Assembly (NCBI GenBank): GCA_020152595.1
Contig: JAIGNY010001269.1
Coordinates: 260,001-324,000 of the forward strand
Origin: Chiridota heheva
Lineage: Eukaryota > Echinodermata > Holothuroidea > Apodida > Chiridotidae
Reading direction: 5' to 3'
Length of the DNA: 64,000 nt
Positions within the stretch are counted from its first letter, which is position 1. Each line of letters starts with the position of its first letter. The notes below the pieces were generated by a model. That model saw only the letters and a program-made list of their open reading frames with translations, did not search any database and had not been told where the DNA came from. Both the position numbers and the translations under genes were made by a program. Below are positions 49,195 through 62,541 of the stretch, piece after piece.

Positions 49195-50874
49195 ACAATT
49201 AATGGAATGTTTAACTGTCTATCAAAAGAATAAATAAAATGTTTATAGCTATTGAATAGAGTAAAGATCTTTATATTACTATGAAATTAGTATAATTAAA
49301 AATAAAACAAATTATTCCGCAAGATGTTAATCTCCGAGCTTGAAACTGGTTAATGTGAAAAAATTATACTATACAGAATTAAATGTTTCTGATTAGCATA
49401 GATGTTTTCACAAACACTGAGAAGTCAATCACAAACCGCCGCGGAAGTGACGTCGTTTCATGAATCACATTTACTGGTGATGTGTGAAGCAATTTTGCGG
49501 TATCTCTTTAAATTCTTACCATTCTCAACACACCTTGTTTGCCTATCGCTAACGTAAAGGCGATACCAAAGTAGTAACGTCAACATCAAATAACATCTAT
49601 TTTTAGCTCATGGTACCAATCTTGTTTACTCCCGCGGGATGACAGGGGAAAACCGAACTCATTATCACTTGATTGTTATCTTGTCATTTTGCTTTAGTAA
49701 GTCAGTCATTTATGACGTCATGCAATGCATGCTGGGAAATTATTGAAATTTTTGACGAGAGACATGCAGGACATCTGTTTAATTCATGTTTTGGGATTTC
49801 ATGTAAGAGAGGGCGGCATTCACATGCAAAATGGCGAGGCAGGAGATGAAGCGGCAAGGATGAAAGGAAGGCTACTTTTATTCCGCTACAATTGTGTACG
49901 CAATAGATTAATTAATGTTATCCACCAAACACCTAGTTTTTGGCGTGATTTTTTTTGACTAACATTTTACGTTTCAGTTATTTTATTATCTAATTGGTTT
50001 CCCTTTTAAAAATAATACAAAACGTTTTATTTAGTAAAATAGCTTGAAAGCAGTCCTCGTACTATTTTCATTGGGGACCTATTTTACCCTAAATATTTAA
50101 TATGCTGTTGAAAATCGTTTCTTTTTGCATAACACAACTGATGGTGTGTGGCGCCCTTCACTTTTATCTCGTATGCAAAATGTCGCCATTTTGCACCTCT
50201 AGCAACACTTGAATTGACATTTATTAGGTTGTTCAAAGAATGATTTTCACTTTTGATAACCTTTTTGCTCTTGATGTTATCGAAGATGACGTAAATTATT
50301 TCCTTATTCAGATTTTCCACTTATCGCAATGGCAGTTAAAATGCATTGCAACTGCAAATTTAAAAGCAATTCTTGTAAGGGAACACTGAGGGTTGTTTTG
50401 CGGTATAACACGTCGTAGAATTTGCATTTTTAATCAACTGTTGGTTTATCTAACGTCAATTATTTTGCACCAAATAGTTCTAAGTTTATTTTGTTGAATA
50501 ACCAAAGAATAATGAACATCTTTCAATTTGCGGTACAGTTTAAGGGAAGGTTAAATTATCAACATCATGGGTCTTTTTTTTTGAAAATCAATTAATCGAA
50601 CTATTAAGCCTTTTGTATACATATTACAAATCATTGTTTTAAGCTGTATTACTAAACAAAAATATAAAACTACCGTTACAGACGGGATTTCTTCAGGCAT
50701 AGCAGGTTTGTTGGACTTAGGGAACTATTACTACAGACAGACAAAGAGCAGAAGAAAGAAATAAGGAAGACAAAGCAACAGCTTGGAGGAATACACTGTA
50801 ATCGAATTCGACAATACACTTCATATTGCACAAAATAATGATATACGCGGAAATAATAATGTACTAATTACCAG
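49195..50874. other. Intron 3 sequence, no gene seen
   Basis: No exon, array or element was recognised. Confidence 0.5.
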
Positions 50875-52702
50875 AACCAAAAGGTTTTGTGGTTCCTATG
50901 CTTTTATGACATAAGCTGATTGATTTGCAAAATTTGTATTAATTGTCACGTTATTGCATATCATGAAATATTTGTTCCATGATATTTATTCATAAGCCAC
51001 ACCCACCAATACAAAATTGTTAACAACATTAGCATTTGCACAATAAATAACAACATTATCATTACAAGTATAATGCAAAAACGGCTGCTCATTTAATCTT
51101 TTTGAAGAGTTTGTCAGTAAGCTCTGCCTACTCATTAATATTCATAACATTACTACCACAACATTATAACATATGTACAGATCATGACCATCTGTGTACC
51201 TGATCTAGCATAAATCTGAAATATTGTTCATGAAATACAGTACGGTGTTTACATCATTTTGCACATTCCCATTAAGCCACGCCCACCATGTATGCTAATT
51301 ACAACTGCTGATAACATAAGCATGTGCACAATAACCAACACAATTATCATGCCCAATATAACGCAAAACGGACATATAGTTGCTCATTTATCACTTTTTT
51401 CAAAATTTACACTGTAAACCCTGCATACTTATTAGTTTGCATGATATCACCACCAAAAGAGCACATATACAGATGTGGTATAGATATAGCCCATAGTCCG
51501 TAGATGTGTCCTATTGTTTTTGGTGTTGATGTTATGCATATTAATGAGGGTTAAATGTTAAAATCTAAAAACGTCAATTTTGTTCCATATTTAGTGTAAT
51601 TACGTTGTTAGCTAATGTGTACATGCATGTTCATGGTATACAAATGATGAATTTTATTAATATGTACAGTGGGCAGGGCTTAACATGATTTTGTTGAAAA
51701 GAGCTTGTAAGCATAGTATCTCAAGAACTAAACATGGGGTTCAGTTCATATGTGGTATACACATAGCCCATGGTACTACTCAGATATGCACTATAGTTTT
51801 TGGTGGTGATGTCATGCATTTAATGAGTAGGCGGGCGTGATGATAACATCTATAAATGTTCATATTCTAATAACCGCATTTCTGTTTTGTTTCATATTTA
51901 ATGTAATTATGTTGTTAGCTAGCGTTTACATGTTCTTGATACAAAAAAATGTTGAATTTCATTTATATGCATAGTGGGAGAGGCTTAAGATGATTATCTT
52001 GAAAAGAGCTTGTAAGCACAGTATTTCAAAAACTATACATGGGTTTTCGCTCATATGTCGTACACAAATAACCCAAGGACCGCTGATGTGCCATATTGTT
52101 TTAGGTGGCGATGTCATGCATAATGAGTGGGCAAGGTTTAATGATAAAATCTTTAAATGTTCATATTCTAACAACCGCATACTAATTTGTTTCAAATTTG
52201 GTATAATTATGTTGTTAGCTAGTGTGTACATGTTCATGGTACAGAAATGTTGAATTTCATTAATATGCGTAGTGGGTGGGGTTTAACATCATAATGTTGA
52301 AGAGAGCTTTGTAAAAATAAAACAGTATCTCAAGAGCGATACGTGGCATACAGGTCATATGTGGTACACAGATTGTCCATGGACTACAGATGTGTCCTAT
52401 TGTTTTTAGAGGCAATGTCATGCATATTAATGAGTAGACAAGACAAAGTTAAAACTTAAAATGCTCATATTTTAACAACCGCATGTCTGTTTTGTTTCAT
52501 ATTTGAAATATATTATGTTGTTAGCAAGTGCATACGTGTTAATAGAATAAAAATGGTTTAATTTAATTAATTGTGAAATTCCATTCTTGTGAGAACTGAG
52601 TTATTTGGTTGTCATAGTAACGTTGAGCCCATTGTAGCAATAACCTTTATTATACAATCTGACAATAGGTCAAACTTAAATAGGAACCTCAAAACCTTTG
52701 GT
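50875..52702. mobile_element. Inverted-end element C, copy 2, with internal orientation switch
   Basis: The left end CCAAAAGGTTTTGTGGTTCC-TATGC (50878-50902) is mirrored near 52680-52702 by ATAGGAACCTCAAAACCTTT. The first 600 bases match copy 1 at 37.86 kb in the same orientation. From about 51473 the subrepeats run in the opposite orientation (TATAGCCCATA, CACATAGCCCATGG, AATAACCCAAGGAC and AGATTGTCCATGG, about 277-307 bases apart). The element is therefore a partial head-to-head inversion. There is no ORF. Confidence 0.75.
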
Positions 52703-53547
52703 TTTCAAGTTCTCCATTTGGTTTTTCCAACTCTCTACACGCATAGGTCATATGGAGAGACTATTTTGATTTAGTAGAGGAGGCTTACACTGTGTAATAT
52801 TGTGTGTCGAGTAAACTTCATCCCACGCGCATTAACATAACACATAATATTACGTAGCTGACTTTTTCTAACGCAACTTCCACTAATGCTTACCAAATAC
52901 GACAACACAAGTACGCTGGATGTTTGTGAAATGAATACATGTTATCAAAGAACATATTTGCAATGAAAAGGTTGAGTTCATAAAAAAGGTTAACATAAAG
53001 GTGTCGTTTTCCAAGATGACTGAGAGGGTGGAATATACCTTTGTGGAAAACTAAAACCAAACCGCATTCTTAGGTTCTTCTTGACGCTAAAGATGGTAAG
53101 ATTTCCTTCTAAATTGAAAACACTTTTAAATACTCACAACCCCTGTAGCAATTGTTTGACAATGGTCATTAGGTAATTGGCATATTCACGATATTTTTTT
53201 GACATAAACATTAAATACTAAATTATTGTGTTCTTAAACATAATAATAATACAAATGATAATAATCATAATCATTAATTACAAGCTTAGAAACAAAAGTT
53301 TATAGCTTGACATGTATTTGGAATCGTCTCGGATTCTTCAAAGATTATTTCCAAGAGTTACTTAAAAAACAGGTTCTAGCTTGTCACATATTTGGGACCT
53401 TCTAATCTATAGAAACTTTTTTTTTGTAAGAGTGTGTTTGTATTCCCAACTTTTAGAACCAACGATTATCTAAGAGCTTATACTAATGTTTGTTCTCCAA
53501 TTAAGAGCCATTACACAATTTCTAAGGAGTATTGCTTTGTTATTACC
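52703..53547. other. Intron 3 sequence, no gene seen
   Basis: Nothing recognised. Confidence 0.5.
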
Positions 53548-53572
53548 CGTGCATTAACAGCGTTAATGCACG
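53548..53572. repeat. Perfect 11-bp inverted repeat
   Basis: CGTGCATTAAC-AGC-GTTAATGCACG. The same CGTGCATTAA word occurs in both arms of the larger inverted repeat 150 bases away. Confidence 0.9.
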
Positions 53573-53711
53573 ACAATGGTTATTTGGTTTACTCCATTTT
53601 CAAAACAACTATATTTCTATAATGAAGCGCTAAAATGTAAAATTGTAAACTTTTCTCGTTTTCATTCTTTTTACTAGTTGTTTTTATGCATTTAAACATA
53701 TATTTTAGAAA

Positions 53712-53877
53712 AAGATTAATGTTTTGGTATCATGTTTGTATGCGTATTTAATGCACGGTTCAGAGGACTTCGCACTCGCGAATGACCCTCCTAAAGTCGG
53801 GCCATTCTACTCGGGCCAAAGTCCTTTATCCGTGCATTAAATACGCAAATAAACACGATGCCAAAACATTAATCTTT
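53712..53877. repeat. Inverted repeat with about 58-bp arms (MITE-like)
   Basis: The left arm starts AAGATTAATGTTTTGGTATC and the right arm ends GATGCCAAAACATTAATCTT. Both include GTATTTAATGCACG or its complement. The spacer contains GGGCCATTCTACTCGGGCC, itself partly palindromic. No ORF. Confidence 0.85.
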
Positions 53878-55738
53878 AATTAATGGTCAGCAATGCTAAC
53901 TTGTATACAGCAATTACAGGGTAACATATATTTAAGACCCAAGTGTACAATAAGTGTGTTGATAAAAGTCAAAAGATATAAAAGTAGAAATCTCCATATT
54001 TGTTTTCGTTTACAAAACCTAGCCATTTAATCTCTATTATCTTAAAATCGAGATATGAAACCTTTCTTGAAGCCATGGCGTTTTTGTAGATTGTATCATA
54101 CTTGATTCACATTTACAGATACAACTGTACTACTTCAAGTATTGATCCTTCTGCACGTTACACTTGGAGTACTTAAAGCTCCATGCTGTATGGCTCTTGT
54201 TATCGCTTGTAAATGCCCATTTTCATTCATTAACAACCTGGTTTGTAGAGTTGTACAGATATGCATGAATTACATTTTCCTTGCAGCATATCGAACGCAT
54301 ACCTTCAATTCAATCTTGGTTTTGAAGTGGGTAAACTAATATATTTTGAAACCGAGCAATAAAAGCTTATTTATTGTTATCGTACCCTGATATTTCACTG
54401 AGACACACTCTCATTTTTATTGCGAGGAAACCTGGACAAACTATTTAGGTATTTGCAGACTAAATACTGCAAGGTTGTGGTATCGTTTCAATTACTAAAG
54501 GAGACGGAAAAGAAGCTGGCCTCATTCTCTGAACTTATCTGATCCCATCCAGGATATTTGACAAAATTGATTATCACATTACAAACTGATTATCACATTA
54601 ACCCCAAAGTGCGTATAATTTGTTTAGAAACATAAAATACACATATTTATATAGCTAAGTATATAGTAATTATACATTCTCACAATTTCGATTCAGCTGC
54701 AATAGTTCAATGCACCAACACCATACAAAGAGAGAAGATGAAAGATAGCGGAAATCACATAAGAATAAGAAAGGACAAAGGGAAAAATTAAGGAATAATT
54801 AAGTGCATTGTCAGTACATGTATATGATAGCGGTTTATCAAAAGAAGAAATTGGTGAATAAACCATGTTGTTGATATCCGATTCCGATCGAAATGTTTTC
54901 GAAATTAAGTAAATACAACAATCGGAAATGTCAGGAGAGTAAGTTGGTGAAGTAAATGTGATTTATCCTATGAAGCAATTATCAAAATAATGTTGATCAA
55001 TAAAACAATTGTTATTCATTTCAAATATTGTATATTTACTGTTGTTAGGAAACTGACAGTGCGATATCGCGTTTATACACAACACTCTCTACACCAATAA
55101 ATTCATAAAAATAAAAAACCCTGTGGCAACTGTAAAATGCATTCGTTCCTAAATGGAACGAGATATCAAAATAGTTTCTTCACCGTTGTGAATGTCTTTC
55201 CGCCCTCTACTAGCACGATGGGCATGGTACACTACTAATTTAAGTAAGGCCCACAGATTAATTTGTGCCTGATGGGTAAACCATTGCTCTACATGGTTGA
55301 CCACAAAGATTTGTTAATGGAGAGATTTGTATTAGCTTACAGTATGAGGGTTTTCCTTAATTAAACATGTTTCCATTGACTTCAATAATTATTACTAATG
55401 TTGTTCTCATTAATTGAAGTAGTTTTGCATTTATTCTAATGAGATTTTTCATTTTATGTAGAAATTAATTCAGCATACATATATAGCTTTAGTTTCCTCA
55501 TTTTAGTTTTCACTTGTTTCTTCAATAAAAATATTGTTCATCTACTCGTTCAATTTAATAAGCGCATGTGATGTTTATTTAAGCAGTTAAAGTTTTCATT
55601 AGTTCGAGATATTTCTTACGCTTTTAAATAGAATAACAGTGCGAGTACAGGTACATAATGAAAGAGAAATGGAAATTTTAGAAAGCAATTAAAGGGAAAG
55701 ATGAAGTTTACGTTCAAATGCTGAAATAATTTACGAAC
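53878..55738. other. Intron 3 sequence, no gene seen
   Basis: Nothing recognised on either strand. Confidence 0.5.
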
Positions 55739-56326
55739 CTAATTCTTGTTCCAGTTGTACAATCTTTTCCTGAAGAGACCCAAGTCTACCGGGAGAGGAA
55801 TGACTATCGGTGGGCTTTTTATCTAGATCCTCTTGTAACCTCTCGTTCGTCATCTCTAAAGCGATAACCTTTCGCCTCATAATATCAGCCTCGTCATGCA
55901 GTAAAGACAATTGGGATTTTAATTTATTCTCCAAACCTTTAAGACGCGTAGCTTTACTAGATGAATCACGTGGCCCGCCCAAGGCGGCATCGTTTAATTT
56001 TTTCAAGGTTCTTATTTCTAATTCATAACACTTATTCCGAAACTCAGTTTCCATAACACGTCTTTTCATGGTCTCGACAATACGCTCCACATCGTCTGTG
56101 CTGATCTTTGGTTCGCTTCCGATAGCTATGGACACATTTTTAAGACATTCCTTCACAAAGTTTTCAGATTCCTCGTGTGAATTTAGTTTTAACCTCAAAG
56201 TATCGTTTTCTTGCTCCAAAGAATCTAGCTGTCTCTGGAGGGAATCAAGGTCGGATGACGGACCCCTCTCCGGCTTGGATGAGTCTGCCTCCTCACCAAT
56301 CGGTGTCTGGCGCTCTGACAATTTGA
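55739..56326 (-). CDS. Exon 3 of the coiled-coil gene (196 codons)
   Basis: Acceptor TTTAATCTTTCAG before TCAAATTG; donor GAATTAG followed by gttcgt; it enters and leaves in phase 1. It begins KLSERQTPIGEEADSSKPER (a disordered stretch), then coiled coil from DLDSLQRQLDSLEQENDTL. The third copy of the family module is KLKSQLSLLHDEADIMRRKV followed by ALEMTNERLQEDL. It ends QEKIVQLEQEL. The repeated module is the main reason for the MTCL/SOGA suggestion. Confidence 0.93.
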
Positions 56327-57702
56327 CTGAAAGATTAAAATCGATGAACAACATGAGAATAAATTACTTATATGATTAGGGTAATGGCAAAGGGTTAGCT
56401 ATTAAAGAAGGAGGGGGAGGGGGTACATGTAACACAGTTTGATCAAGTTTTTATTACAAATTTGTGAAAAGCAATATTACGCAATTGCAATGTTTTGAAT
56501 GATATTTGAAAACCAGTTTATCACCTGAACTTTTTCATACTCAGATCGTGATAACTTATCGTCTAACACTTCATAACAAACTTCTGGGATTGCAAAACAT
56601 ATCACGAACTTTTGCTCTTTTTCCAATTTGCCCAACATTCCGAGATTTTGACCAGCATTGGTGACACTTTAATAAAGTTTAGTGTGCCACTTTTCTGGTC
56701 AACTGTCCACAAACTATCATTTTATGCAAAAATAAATACAACCATGTAATGAGATACGATTGATTTGTCTGAATTAGATTTGTTTCATTGCGTTTTCTCC
56801 GATCATCAGAAAGTGAAGCATCTATGTTTTAATTCCAAGCGATACAAACTCAAGCATCATTTGGCGCCGTGCGATGGTCAGTTTCTTCCCAATTGACAAG
56901 TTGTTGTGACGTTGACCCAATTAGCTTTATCTTATATTTGTTTGTCTTTGTTATGAGGTCAGAACTAAAAGGCTGTCCTGATCAAATTTTATTTTTGAGA
57001 TGTCTCCCTTGAGAGAATCTGGAGTGTATCAAATGATTCACTACATTAAAAAATCAAAGAAATTGCATGAAGTACCAGAACGCATTTTTTGTTGGATAGT
57101 AAAAACACTCGTTAAATATCCATGACTTCCAAACAGTATCGAAATTGTCGATAAAATACTATTTGTTGGGATTTAAGTTTAATGGTACTTATATACATTA
57201 TACGATCTGAAAAGAAATTGTGTGTTTAAATTTCAATCTGACCCTCAATGAATCATTTCCAAGGTTTTTCAACAGTTTCAAAAGCTATAGAAAATCTACA
57301 AATGAGTACATGTCATACCTTATGTCTTAGTACCGAAGTTTACAAACCACCGTCTGTTTTGTATCGACTGATATCTTCGAAGGGCACAAGACCAAAAATC
57401 GAGAGCGTATATTTCTGGAGACTCTAAAATATTGAACAAAGCTTTTTGACCCACGTGGATACCTACAAGACCTAACATCAATATTTATACCACGAAGTTA
57501 TCTAAGATTCACAAACACTAAAAATTGTATCATTTATGAAGGGAAAACAAGTCAATAAATACTTGAAAAATTCACCACAAAGGACGCCCTAACTAATGCG
57601 TTTAGTTCTCCTTTAAAAAATTTGACTTCTATAATTTCAAGGAAAGGATAGTTCACTTGACATTTGACCTGAAACATAGACCTTAACAACTTAGGATTTT
57701 AC
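56327..57702. other. Intron 2, no element recognised
   Basis: A GGAGGGGGAGGGGG patch lies at 56408-56422; otherwise unremarkable. Confidence 0.5.
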
Positions 57703-58144
57703 CTAGAGGAGTTTCTTCTTCATCGGGTAATCTCTCAGAAAGTCGTGCAAGAGCGCCCTCTAATTCTTCGTTCTTAGCTTCCATCTCTATCAGCCTCCGC
57801 CTCATAACAGTAGCCTCTTGGTCAGCGACCATCAGCTGAAGTCTAAGCTCCGCCTCCTTTTCTGAAGACACGCCTCTTACGTTATCTGGCCTCTTGGGAT
57901 CATCAAGTGTTCCAAAGCGCATCTTGTACCGTTCCAGTTCGAATTCTAAAGATTCTTTTTCTTGCTCGAATTCTCCTAAAGATTTTCTTATTACTAAACT
58001 CTCTTCTTCGACCAATTGCAGTTGACTTTGAAGATCACCCTCACGATCATTAGACTCCTGTAAGTCGTTCAGAAGGGCTGCGATATCATACTCAACATAT
58101 TCTCCCGTGTCATCTGACGAAGTAGATGCTCGAAGACATCTGAC
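57703..58144 (-). CDS. Exon 2 of the coiled-coil gene (147 codons)
   Basis: Acceptor TTTTTTTCGCCAAAAG before GTCAGATG; donor CCTCTAG followed by gtaaaa; phase 0 in, phase 1 out. It begins VRCLRASTSSDDTGEYVEYD. Two module copies are visible: LQSQLQLVEEESLVIRKSL with EQEKESLEFELERY, and ELRLQLMVADQEATVMRRRL with EMEAKNEELEGAL. They are separated by a polar loop (FGTLDDPKRPDNVRG). Members of this family carry the same tandem modules near their N-terminal coiled coil. Confidence 0.93.
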
Positions 58145-61100
58145 CTTTTGGCGAAAAAAACACAAAAACATTAGACTTCAAATGACTGAAATCATACTAC
58201 TTGTAATATCACGTCCTCACATTCCGCAAAGATCTTCATGTGCTCTGTATATATTGTTTCACGAATTTTTTGGTTAAATAACCATTAGATATGTCAGAAA
58301 AGTAGCAAACAGCACTCTTGTAAGTAATCATAATTTACCGCCTAAAAACATGTTGAAGAAATAAATAAACAAGTACATAACTTGAATTTCTTTTCTTAAC
58401 AATTATTTAGAAAGTTAAGTTGAGGGCGCCAACCTTTCTAAAGTAGACATTCCACAGCAGACATTTCTACACAAATGAGAACTTTCAACTAGAATATTCC
58501 TTAGCGGAATAAGATAATCAAGTGGTTTCTTCACCATTTTGTTTCGGTGTAAGTCCTCTTTTATATTTACTAGGTTGGATATCCGAGAGCTTCGTGACCC
58601 GAGATCATCACACCGAATAATAACTGCGCGCCGCTGGAGTGAAAGCAAAGCAATTAACTGTGCTTGTTTATGCCATGCGTAGCATGACAGACCCGAATTT
58701 CACCAAATTTGTGATTTTTTTCCTCAAAATATTGACTAATCAATGTTGCAACTCAATCTCCAGTCCTTTGAGACAATGTAAGATGATCGATTCGGAATAT
58801 GTGGCGTCGCTTTGTTGAATTTTCGGTAAAAATATATCATTGTTTTGGTCAATTCGAAATTTCCGCGACTGACCCAAATTTTCAGTCAAGTGTGTTCAAC
58901 ATGCCTACATTGAAATGCCCAGCAGGTGTGCCAGTAACAACGTACAATGTCCAATCGTCCGTAAAAATCGATATAAACTTCAATTAATTGTTATATATAA
59001 ATGCATAACCAACTAACGAAGCATCTAACTAATGAAAATGGAGTTTAATTAACAATTGGTAATCGTAAAAATTTTGTGTTCATGTAACGCGCAAAGATTT
59101 GTTTTCACTCAAACAAATGACGTCTTCTTCCAGATGTAACGTGCCACCAACCGAGTAAATAAGATGAACTTGTATTAAATATAATCACCATGAATACTCG
59201 TGGAATGGAATGTAATCTACACTTATTTCCATGCTTAAACATTCACAAGTCATAGTAAGGAATAATCAGATCGTTAGTAGATGTTTCACAACTTAACGGA
59301 TAAACAGTTAAATGAAACTCACGAAGACACTATAGTACGAGGATAAATGAAAACGGTCATATGATAATCTTGTTATCATATATTTTGGGTGTTTATTGCA
59401 AACTTAGGTTTTTTTAATCATTATTTTTTTATTCATGACGTTTACATAAATTATGCATTGCATCAAGAAATGACCACTTCAAGTAGCTTTATCTGAATCA
59501 ATATAAGAATATGTGATGCATAATGTAACAACACCACTTTCTGAAGCTTTCCCATAATACAATGAATTAATAGTGTTAGCAGTAAATGCATGCAAACTTT
59601 CCCTTTAATTAATGCATAATTATGTATTAGAAAATGTTTCAAATTTAAAGGAGCGCTGGCAGAAAAGTGAGGACGTCTTCTGGTGCACCATTTGTGATAA
59701 TTTTTACCGGACGAGTGAATTTACAATAAACAATATATACCGTTCCGGGTACACGTGAAAATGCATGTACAACGGCAAAAAGCAGGCAGAAAAAGTGAAA
59801 GGCTTTAATCGCTTTAATACCCAGGTAAAATGATACCAAATACGTGAAAAATAACATAGATGCAGTACATGTTAGTAAATAATGTAATAGAAACGTCTAA
59901 ATGGCATCTCCTTGGTTTGATAAAGCGCAAAGCCGGTCCTTCACCATCTTTGGACACAAATGGCAGTTCCGTGCATATATCGAGATCAACTTCGCGCCTC
60001 GGTAGATCAATTTTACATACGAAACTCACAAACGGGACCATTAAAACCTTCATGTCGGTCTACTTAATCAAAACTTCAATAAGGTAGATCGTTCCCTCTG
60101 GATATAGTCAACATTTCCACTCTACCACACATCTGCTGTGGATAACAATTTCTCGTAACTTTCAGTAGACTGTTCCATCATACCATGTAGTACACTTACC
60201 ATTTTAGCCAACAGCAAACCACTATTGCTGGTCTATAATATCATGTATCACACTATAGACTGTTCTTCCGCAGCATACAGAAAGTGAATACAAAATAAGG
60301 CCACTCCATCGTGAGCAACGTTTTCGTCAGTTTCGTGTCTTGTTGTATCCGCTTTCGTATATAGGCAGCAAGTGACTATAAACATATCTTACAACACTTC
60401 AAACAACCAGAAAACATGAGGAACTTCAACAAGGGTTCAATTTGTTAAAAAGACACTAATAAAAGACTAAGTTTATATGCATGCTCACAACATTTACAAA
60501 TGCTCGATCAATAATTTAATACGACTACCAAAAACGACTCTAATAATTCGGGTTGTACCTTGTAATGAAGATGGAATCTCGTTCCAAGAAAAAGTCAGAG
60601 AGAAGCCCTTAATCGAGGGTTTCGCCTCTAAACTAGCAAGCTTGCAAAACCTTGGTAATGTTCACGGCAAAATGTATGCTCTATCATGGAAGTAAGATGA
60701 AAATGACCCAAAAATTGTATCATATATAATTTTGGTTATATAATAGTCTTAAAATTGATACCAAATTTAAAGAAATTATCAATTAGATGAATTAAATAAT
60801 ATTTTGAAGGTACTATGTTTCAGCCAAAATTAACTATACAATTTAAAGTTTCTCTCAATTTGGACTGGTAAACTTAAAAACTAGTCTGGATAATTTTTTG
60901 AGAACCATCAAGATAACTGACCTAAAACAAGTTCCGTGCACCACAAACATCTACGCTTTTTTCACATTAAAGAATTTTGTTTTACATTAACAATCTATGT
61001 GAGGCTGGTATTGTTTTATGGGAAATCTTTATCAATGGCAGCCTCCATAGCCAACAAAAACCCTAGGTCGAAGGTATATATTAAATCCTTGTAAGAGGGC

Positions 61101-61379
61101 ATCTCACAAACTGAGAAAATGGGCTGACAAGTTCACTAGTAATTCGGAAAAATACTTGTGACGTCACTTCCAAGACGGTTACTGCTTGGCTTGTTAGTAT
61201 TTGTTTTAATATTTCGACTAATTACAAACGTTGAATTAAATATTCATGAAATTCCATTGAACTTGATGATAAAAACAAGTTCCCATGTACTGCCACCAAA
61301 TTTTGGAGAAAACTTGGTGAAAAAGATTAATGAATGGGTAAGTTTGTCATGGTTACTATGAGAGTTACACAGTGATCAT
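58145..61379. other. Intron 1, no element recognised
   Basis: AT-rich; short frames on both strands have no splice or family support. Confidence 0.5.
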
Positions 61380-61440
61380 ACGTTTAAGTAAGTATCATGC
61401 GTTTAAGTATCATGCGTTTAAGTAAGTATCATGCGTTAAA
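61380..61440. repeat. Short minisatellite, about 3.5 copies
   Basis: TTTAAGTAAGTATCATGCG alternates with a 16-base form lacking one AAGT. Confidence 0.9.
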
Positions 61441-61493
61441 TTGAGTTTTGTTAATGATGGAGAGGTGGTTTACTGCACATGCACGAAACCCAC

Positions 61494-61562
61494 CTTTTCT
61501 TTAAATTTTTCGGAAGACTCAGTTTCTTCTGTTTTAGTAATTTTTCTTCGAAGAAGTTCAAC
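61494..61562 (-). CDS. Exon 1 (first placed) of the coiled-coil gene (23 codons)
   Basis: Acceptor TTCTCTTTTTATTAAG before GTTGAACTTC; donor GAAAAG followed by gtgggt; phase 0/0, joining exon 2 in frame. The peptide VELLRRKITKTEETESSEKF ends KEK. VELLRRKI resembles the core of the module repeated in exons 2 and 3, so a fourth module copy may begin in the preceding exon, which I could not find in the remaining 2.4 kb. It is short, so it is less certain than the other exons. Confidence 0.7.
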
Positions 61563-61993
61563 CTTAATAAAAAGAGAACATGGAATAGTAACTTAGCAAA
61601 TGTGAACTGGAACCCTTCATTCTAACGAATAGCATACGCCGCGTGTGATTGAGTAAAATGTGGGCACTTCAAGACAAACGAGATGTGCTTTTCATATTCT
61701 TGCGTCGTGATAAAATCATGAGATATTAAAGAAAAGAAGGAAGAAAGAGTTCTTCTTTCTAAAAGAAAATGTTCTCTTCCTAATTTATTTCAAGCTCGTT
61801 CGTTGAGTGTTTGTATCATCGATGAAACAATTGTGACTTACAACTATAGTTGGTGTGGCATAGGTGATATCGAATTTGAATTGGACATCACCTAAGCAGC
61901 TATGTCCCACTAACGTAAACGAACACTTTACGTAAACAACTCTTTTCATAATACCCAACTTTTTAAGTAATTTCGACAACTACGTGCCAAAAG
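61563..61993. other. Upstream intron sequence, no gene seen
   Basis: Nothing recognised. Confidence 0.5.
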
Positions 61994-62541
61994 TTTACCA
62001 GTTCGGGAGCAACCCGAAAAACTGGGTACTTTGAAATACCCAAAAAAGTGGGTACTATTATGTATTACGTCATCGCATGAGCCTACACATTTGACTTACC
62101 CACACTAAACATATGGGGTTTCTCATTTTCCGCTCCAGACTATCCAAAATTTCATTGGATATCCTGACATTTTAAAGACGGATAGTAAATAAATATTCAA
62201 AACTTTTTGCCGCTGCTTTTTGAAATTCATTGTGACATTTTGAAGAAAATAAACAAAACAGACTGCCCATAATCTGTTTTATTCATTTTCTCAAAAAGGC
62301 GACCGTAAATTTACAAAAAGCAGCGGCAAAAAGTTTTGAATATCTATTTACTATCCGTCTCCAAAATTTCAGGATATCCATTGAAATTTTGGACAATCCG
62401 GAGCAGAAAATGAAAACCCCATATGTTTAGCGTGGGCTAGTCAAATGTGTAGGCTCATGCAATGACGTAATACATCAAAGTACCTAATTTTTTGGGTATT
62501 TTAAAGTACCCAGTTTTTCGGGTTGCTCCCGAACTGTTTAC
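61994..62541. mobile_element. Near-perfect palindromic foldback element, 538 bp, 5-bp target duplication
   Basis: Element 61999-62536 begins CAGTTCGGGAGCAACCCGAA and ends with its reverse complement. The first 34 bases or more are identical in both arms, and pairing continues with few mismatches for about 260 bases to a central loop near 62258-62270 (AACAGA-CTGCCCATAA-TCTGTT). TTTAC flanks it at 61994-61998 and 62537-62541. Each terminus also has its own small hairpin (TTCGGGAGCAACCCGAA). There is no ORF; it is a non-autonomous element of unassigned superfamily. Confidence 0.92.
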
